33,306 nucleotides of DNA from Streptomyces sp. DH37 (GTDB lineage Bacteria > Actinomycetota > Actinomycetes > Streptomycetales > Streptomycetaceae): contig NZ_JARVKV010000073.1 in the NCBI RefSeq assembly GCF_029813835.1, positions 1 to 33,306 of the forward strand, given 5' to 3'. Within the stretch, counting starts at the first letter, position 1. Each line of letters begins with the position of its first letter. The position numbers were made by a program, and so were the translations under genes. Below the pieces are notes generated by a model that did not search any database, was not told the origin of the DNA, and worked only from the letters and a program-made list of their open reading frames with translations. Shown one piece after another: positions 30,310-33,306 of this stretch.

Positions 30310-31448
30310 GCCGACACCTCCTTGCGGTTCTTCGGGCCGGTGCCGTCACCGGAACCGGTGGAGCCCGCGGCGGCGGCCGCGGCGAGTTCCTCGCCCACCT
30401 TCTGCTGCTGGCGGCGCAGGCCGTAGCGGCGTACGGACTCGTAGCTGATGACGACCGCCATCACGATCAGACCCTGCATGATCGTGGCGATCTCCTTCTC
30501 GTAGCCGTTGTAGTCGAGCGTCGCGGACGCCTTGTCGAGGAAGGCGATCAGCAGCGCGCCGAAGGCTATGCCGAGCGGGTGGTTGCGGCCGAGCAGGGCG
30601 ATGGTGATGCCCGTGAAGCCGACGCCGGCGGGGAAGTCGAGGCTGTAGGTGTGGGAGTCGCCGAGCAGGACGGGCATGCCGGTCAGTCCGGCGATGGCGC
30701 CGGAGATCAGCATGCTGGTGAGCACCATCCGCTTGGCGTCGACGCCGCTGGCGACCGCCGCGCTCTCGCTGGCGCCGGTGGCGCGCAGGTCGAAGCCGAA
30801 GCGGGTGCGGTTCAGGACCAGCCAGTACAGGACGCCGCACAGGGCCGCGACGACGGTGAAGCCGTAGATCTCGCCGGCCACTCCGAGGTCGATGCCGGGG
30901 AACCAGCCGGACTCGGCGATCCGGCCGGTGGTGAGGTTGTTGCCGACCTGCTCGCCGAACTGGGCGGGCAGGATCAGGTAGGCGACCACGCTGGTGGCGA
31001 TGGAGTTCAGCATGATCGTCGAGACGACCTCGCTGACGCCGCGGGTGGTCTTGAGGATGCCCGCGATGCCCGCCCAGAAGGCGCCGACCAGCATGGCGAC
31101 GACCATGATGAGCAGGACGTGCAGCGGCCCGGGGAGCGCGACGGAGGCGCCGACCAGGGCGGCGACCATCGCGGCGAGCCGGTACTGGCCGTCGACGCCG
31201 ATGTTGAACAGGTTCATCCGGAAGCCGACCGCCACCGCGAGCGCGGCCAGGTAGTACGTGGCGGCCTGGTTGACGATGAGCACCTGGATGTCGGAGTGCA
31301 TCGCGTACTCGGCCATCAGCGCGTACGGCTGCACGGGGTTCAGGCCGGAGGCGAGCAGTACCACCGAGGTCAGCGCCAGGGCGACGACGATGGCGAGCAC
31401 CGGTCCGCCGGCCGCCAGGATCAGCCGGTCCTTGTCGAACTTCTTCAT
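30306..31448 (-). CDS. Nucleoside ABC transporter permease (first)
   Basis: 380 residues and about 9-10 membrane helices. BPD_transp_2 features include AVAVGFRMNLFNIGVDGQY, RGVSEVVSTIMLNSIATSV, FGFDLRATGASESAAVASGV (ATPase contact) and LISGAIAGLTGMPVLLG. The VGFRMNLFNIGVDGQ motif is typical of NupP/YufP-like nucleoside permeases. ATG 31448 overlaps the ATPase stop by four bases (ATGA). It pairs with the second permease as a heterodimer. The C-terminal tail is low complexity (AAAAAAGSTGSGDG). Confidence 0.92.
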   Translation of the reverse strand: MKKFDKDRLILAAGGPVLAIVVALALTSVVLLASGLNPVQPYALMAEYAMHSDIQVLIVNQAATYYLAALAVAVGFRMNLFNIGVDGQYRLAAMVAALVGASVALPGPLHVLLIMVVAMLVGAFWAGIAGILKTTRGVSEVVSTIMLNSIATSVVAYLILPAQFGEQVGNNLTTGRIAESGWFPGIDLGVAGEIYGFTVVAALCGVLYWLVLNRTRFGFDLRATGASESAAVASGVDAKRMVLTSMLISGAIAGLTGMPVLLGDSHTYSLDFPAGVGFTGITIALLGRNHPLGIAFGALLIAFLDKASATLDYNGYEKEIATIMQGLIVMAVVISYESVRRYGLRRQQQKVGEELAAAAAAGSTGSGDGTGPKNRKEVSA

Positions 31449-33052
31449 CGGTCCTCTCCCCCGTCCCGGCCCGCGGTTGTGTTTCCGGCGGTCCCGGCGG
31501 CCGCGTCGGCGGCCTCGTCGAGACGGCCGGAGGCCGCGCCGGTCATGGCGGAGCCCAGGGCCTCAGGGGTGATCGTGGCGGGGTCGGCGTCGGCGACCAG
31601 TCGGCCGCGGTACATCACGCGCAGGGTGTCGGACAGGCCGATCAGCTCGTCGAGGTCGGCGGAGATCAGCAGGACGGCCAGGCCGGCGCGGCGGGCCTCG
31701 CGGATCTGGTCCCAGATCTGCGCCTGCGCGCCGACGTCCACGCCGCGCGTGGGGTGGGCGGCGATCAGGAGCCGGGGGCCGTGGCTCATCTCGCGGCCCA
31801 CGATCAGCTTCTGCTGGTTGCCGCCGGACAGGGACGCCGCGGTGACGTCGATGCCGGGGGTGCGGACGTCGTACTCCTCGACGATCCGCTCGGTGTCGGC
31901 CCGGGCGGCCTTGATGTCGAGCCAGGCGCCCCTGCTGTTGGGGGCCTCGGTGACGTGGCCGAGTATGCGGTTCTCCCAGAGGGAGGACTCCAGCAGCAGC
32001 CCGTGCCGGTGGCGGTCCTCGGGGATGTAGCCGACGCCGCCCTCGCGGCGGCGGCGGGTGGGCCAGTGGGTGATGTCCTCGCCGGCGAGGGTGACGGTGC
32101 CGGCGTCCGGCCTGCGGATGCCGATCAGGGCCTCGATCAGCTCGGTCTGCCCGTTGCCCTCGACACCGGCCAGGCCCAGCACCTCGCCCTTGCGGATGGT
32201 GAAGGCGATCCCGTCCAGGAGGGTGCGGGCGCCGTCGACGGCGTCGTTCCCGGTGAGGGTGAGCCCCCTGACCTCGAGCATCGGGGTGTCGGTGACGGTG
32301 GACTCGCGCGTCTCCGGCGAGGGCAGTTCGGCGCCGACCATCAGCTCGGCGAGTTGCTTGACGGTGACGTCGCCCGGGGCGACGGAGGCGACGGTGGTGC
32401 CGCGCCGTATGACGGTGATGTCGTCGGCGACCGAGAGCACCTCGCCCAGCTTGTGCGAGATGAAGATGACGGTCAGGCCCTCGGCCTTCAGCTCGCGGAG
32501 GTTGGCGAAGAGGGCGTCCACCTCCTGCGGCACGAGCACGGCGGTCGGCTCGTCGAGGATGAGGGTGCGGGCGCCGCGGTAGAGGACCTTGAGGATCTCC
32601 ACGCGCTGGCGGTCGGCGACGCCGAGGTCCTCCACGAGGGCGTCGGGACGGATGCCCAGGCCGTAGGCGTCGGATATCTCCCTGATCCGGGCGCGGGCGC
32701 GGGAGCCGATCCCGTACAGCTTCTCGCTGCCCAGGACGGTGTTCTCCAGGACGGTGAGGTTGTCGGCCAGCATGAAGTGCTGGTGGACCATCCCGATGCC
32801 CCGGTCGATGGCGTCGCCGGGGTCGGAGAAGGCGACCTCCTGGCCGTCGATCGCGATGGTGCCCTCGTCCGGCTTCTGCATGCCGTAGAGGATCTTCATC
32901 AGGGTCGACTTGCCCGCACCGTTCTCGCCGACGATGGCGTGGACGGTGCCCTTGCGGACGGACAGGTGGATGTCGTGGTTGGCCACGACTCCGGGGAAGC
33001 GCTTGGTGATCCCGGCCAGTTCGACGGCGGGAGGGCTGCTGGACGCGTTGAT
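31445..33052 (-). CDS. Nucleoside ABC transporter ATPase, double domain, probable ATC start
   Basis: 535 residues if initiated at ATC 33052. Two ABC domains: the first has Walker A VGENGAGKSTLMKIL (Lys48), a degenerate signature and Walker B TLILDEPTAVL; the second has a degenerate P-loop (GVEGNGQTELIEAL), a good signature LSGGNQQKLIVG and RLLIAAHPTRGVDVGA. This pattern marks the ribose/nucleoside (RbsA, NupO/YufO) type. The nearest GTG (32986) would remove AVELAGITKRFPGV, which holds the first strand and the A-loop aromatic residue. A stop (TAG) lies seven codons upstream of ATC with no ATG, GTG or TTG between. GAGGAG is eight bases before ATC. The substrate-binding lipoprotein gene is not in the window and is probably beyond the right edge. 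Confidence 0.9.
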   Translation of the reverse strand: MNASSSPPAVELAGITKRFPGVVANHDIHLSVRKGTVHAIVGENGAGKSTLMKILYGMQKPDEGTIAIDGQEVAFSDPGDAIDRGIGMVHQHFMLADNLTVLENTVLGSEKLYGIGSRARARIREISDAYGLGIRPDALVEDLGVADRQRVEILKVLYRGARTLILDEPTAVLVPQEVDALFANLRELKAEGLTVIFISHKLGEVLSVADDITVIRRGTTVASVAPGDVTVKQLAELMVGAELPSPETRESTVTDTPMLEVRGLTLTGNDAVDGARTLLDGIAFTIRKGEVLGLAGVEGNGQTELIEALIGIRRPDAGTVTLAGEDITHWPTRRRREGGVGYIPEDRHRHGLLLESSLWENRILGHVTEAPNSRGAWLDIKAARADTERIVEEYDVRTPGIDVTAASLSGGNQQKLIVGREMSHGPRLLIAAHPTRGVDVGAQAQIWDQIREARRAGLAVLLISADLDELIGLSDTLRVMYRGRLVADADPATITPEALGSAMTGAASGRLDEAADAAAGTAGNTTAGRDGGEDR

Positions 33053-33157
33053 GGTGCACTCTCCTCGGGGCTAAGGAGTGGCTCGTAGGAGGGCCCGGTG
33101 GGGCGGGAGGGCGGATGGGCCGCGAGGGGGTGCCGCCGGGCCGTGTGGGTGAGGGCG

Positions 33158-33191
33158 ACGCTATCGCGTCTGCGACCGGCTACGCGCGTAG
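33158..33191 (-). promoter_or_regulatory. Operator and promoter of the ABC-cdd-deoA operon
   Basis: The palindrome CTACGCGCGTAG lies at 33180-33191. On the minus strand a -10 TAGCGT is at 33158-33163, 16 bases downstream, so the palindrome covers the -35 region, the same layout as at the purine nucleoside phosphorylase gene. The leader to the ATC start would be about 100 bases, so this transcript, unlike the others of the regulon, is not leaderless. Confidence 0.75.
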
Positions 33192-33270
33192 AGCCTGCTC
33201 TGCAAGGCGGGCCCGGCCGGAAGGCCGTGTGCGGCCTCCGGTACCGGGCCCGGACCCGGGCCGGGCGGCC

Positions 33271-33306
33271 GGGGCGGGGCGTCCGGGGAAGTGGACGCCC
33301 CGCCCC
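33271..33306. terminator. Hairpin terminator at the right edge
   Basis: A perfect 14-bp stem (33271-33284 with 33293-33306) encloses an 8-base loop and may extend past the edge. It probably ends the transcript of the gene beyond the window, expected to be the nucleoside-binding lipoprotein on the minus strand. Confidence 0.7.

Noticed and set aside
31563..33059. GTG 33059 frame as an alternative protein at the ABC ATPase
   Set aside because: It is in a different frame from the Walker motifs and gives a His/Arg/Pro-rich translation.

Overview
The window reads as chromosomal DNA of a Streptomyces. It has very high GC with coding third positions almost all G or C, many GTG starts, many transcripts that appear to begin at the start codon, and the sigQ / afsQ1 / afsQ2 signalling locus typical of the genus. 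From memory, the order (DeoR, Lpd-like flavoprotein, purine nucleoside phosphorylase, hexose/pentose mutase, deoC, aldehyde dehydrogenases, sigQ-afsQ, adenosine deaminase, thymidine phosphorylase, cytidine deaminase, nucleoside ABC transporter) matches the conserved core region of S. coelicolor around afsQ. I could not run a comparison.

Layout, left to right. (1) 1-6.6 kb: a DeoR regulator that runs off the left edge and carries a Gly/Pro-rich tail; a flavin pyridine-nucleotide-disulfide-type reductase lacking the redox-active cysteine pair; a gamma-glutamylcyclotransferase-like protein; a trimeric-type purine nucleoside phosphorylase; a PGM2/PgcA-type sugar-phosphate mutase; a PH-domain membrane protein. 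(2) 6.7-10.1 kb: deoC followed by a catalytic aldehyde dehydrogenase and an overlapping short aldehyde dehydrogenase-like protein without catalytic residues. (3) 10.1-17 kb: a small secreted protein, a uridine-kinase-like P-loop kinase, sigQ divergent from afsQ1-afsQ2-lipoprotein, a VanZ-like protein, a PspC protein and a second small secreted protein. A duplicated 92-bp unit sits between afsQ1 and afsQ2. (4) 17.2-21.6 kb: adenosine deaminase, an alpha/beta hydrolase with Asp at the nucleophile position, and a divergent LysR-MFS pair. (5) 21.6-27 kb, accessory: a roughly 730-bp foldback element with 182-184 bp inverted arms, a lipoprotein with an additional C-terminal membrane segment, a secreted fascin-like beta-trefoil protein and a secreted GH51 arabinofuranosidase. 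(6) 27.3-33.3 kb: a tightly overlapping five-gene minus-strand operon of nucleoside ABC ATPase, two permeases, cytidine deaminase and thymidine phosphorylase.

The central story is nucleoside uptake and catabolism. The ABC system would import nucleosides. Cytidine and adenosine deaminases convert them to uridine and inosine types, and the two phosphorylases release (deoxy)ribose-1-phosphate. The mutase probably moves the phosphate to C5, DeoC splits deoxyribose-5-phosphate to glyceraldehyde-3-phosphate and acetaldehyde, and the aldehyde dehydrogenase pair would oxidise the acetaldehyde. An exact 12-bp palindrome, CTACGCGCGTAG, occurs four times and only in front of the phosphorylase, deoC, adenosine deaminase and the ABC/deaminase/phosphorylase operon. 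It overlaps their promoters each time. This is strong sequence evidence for one local nucleoside regulon; the regulator is not identified.

No rRNA, tRNA, CRISPR array or recognisable transposase gene was seen.
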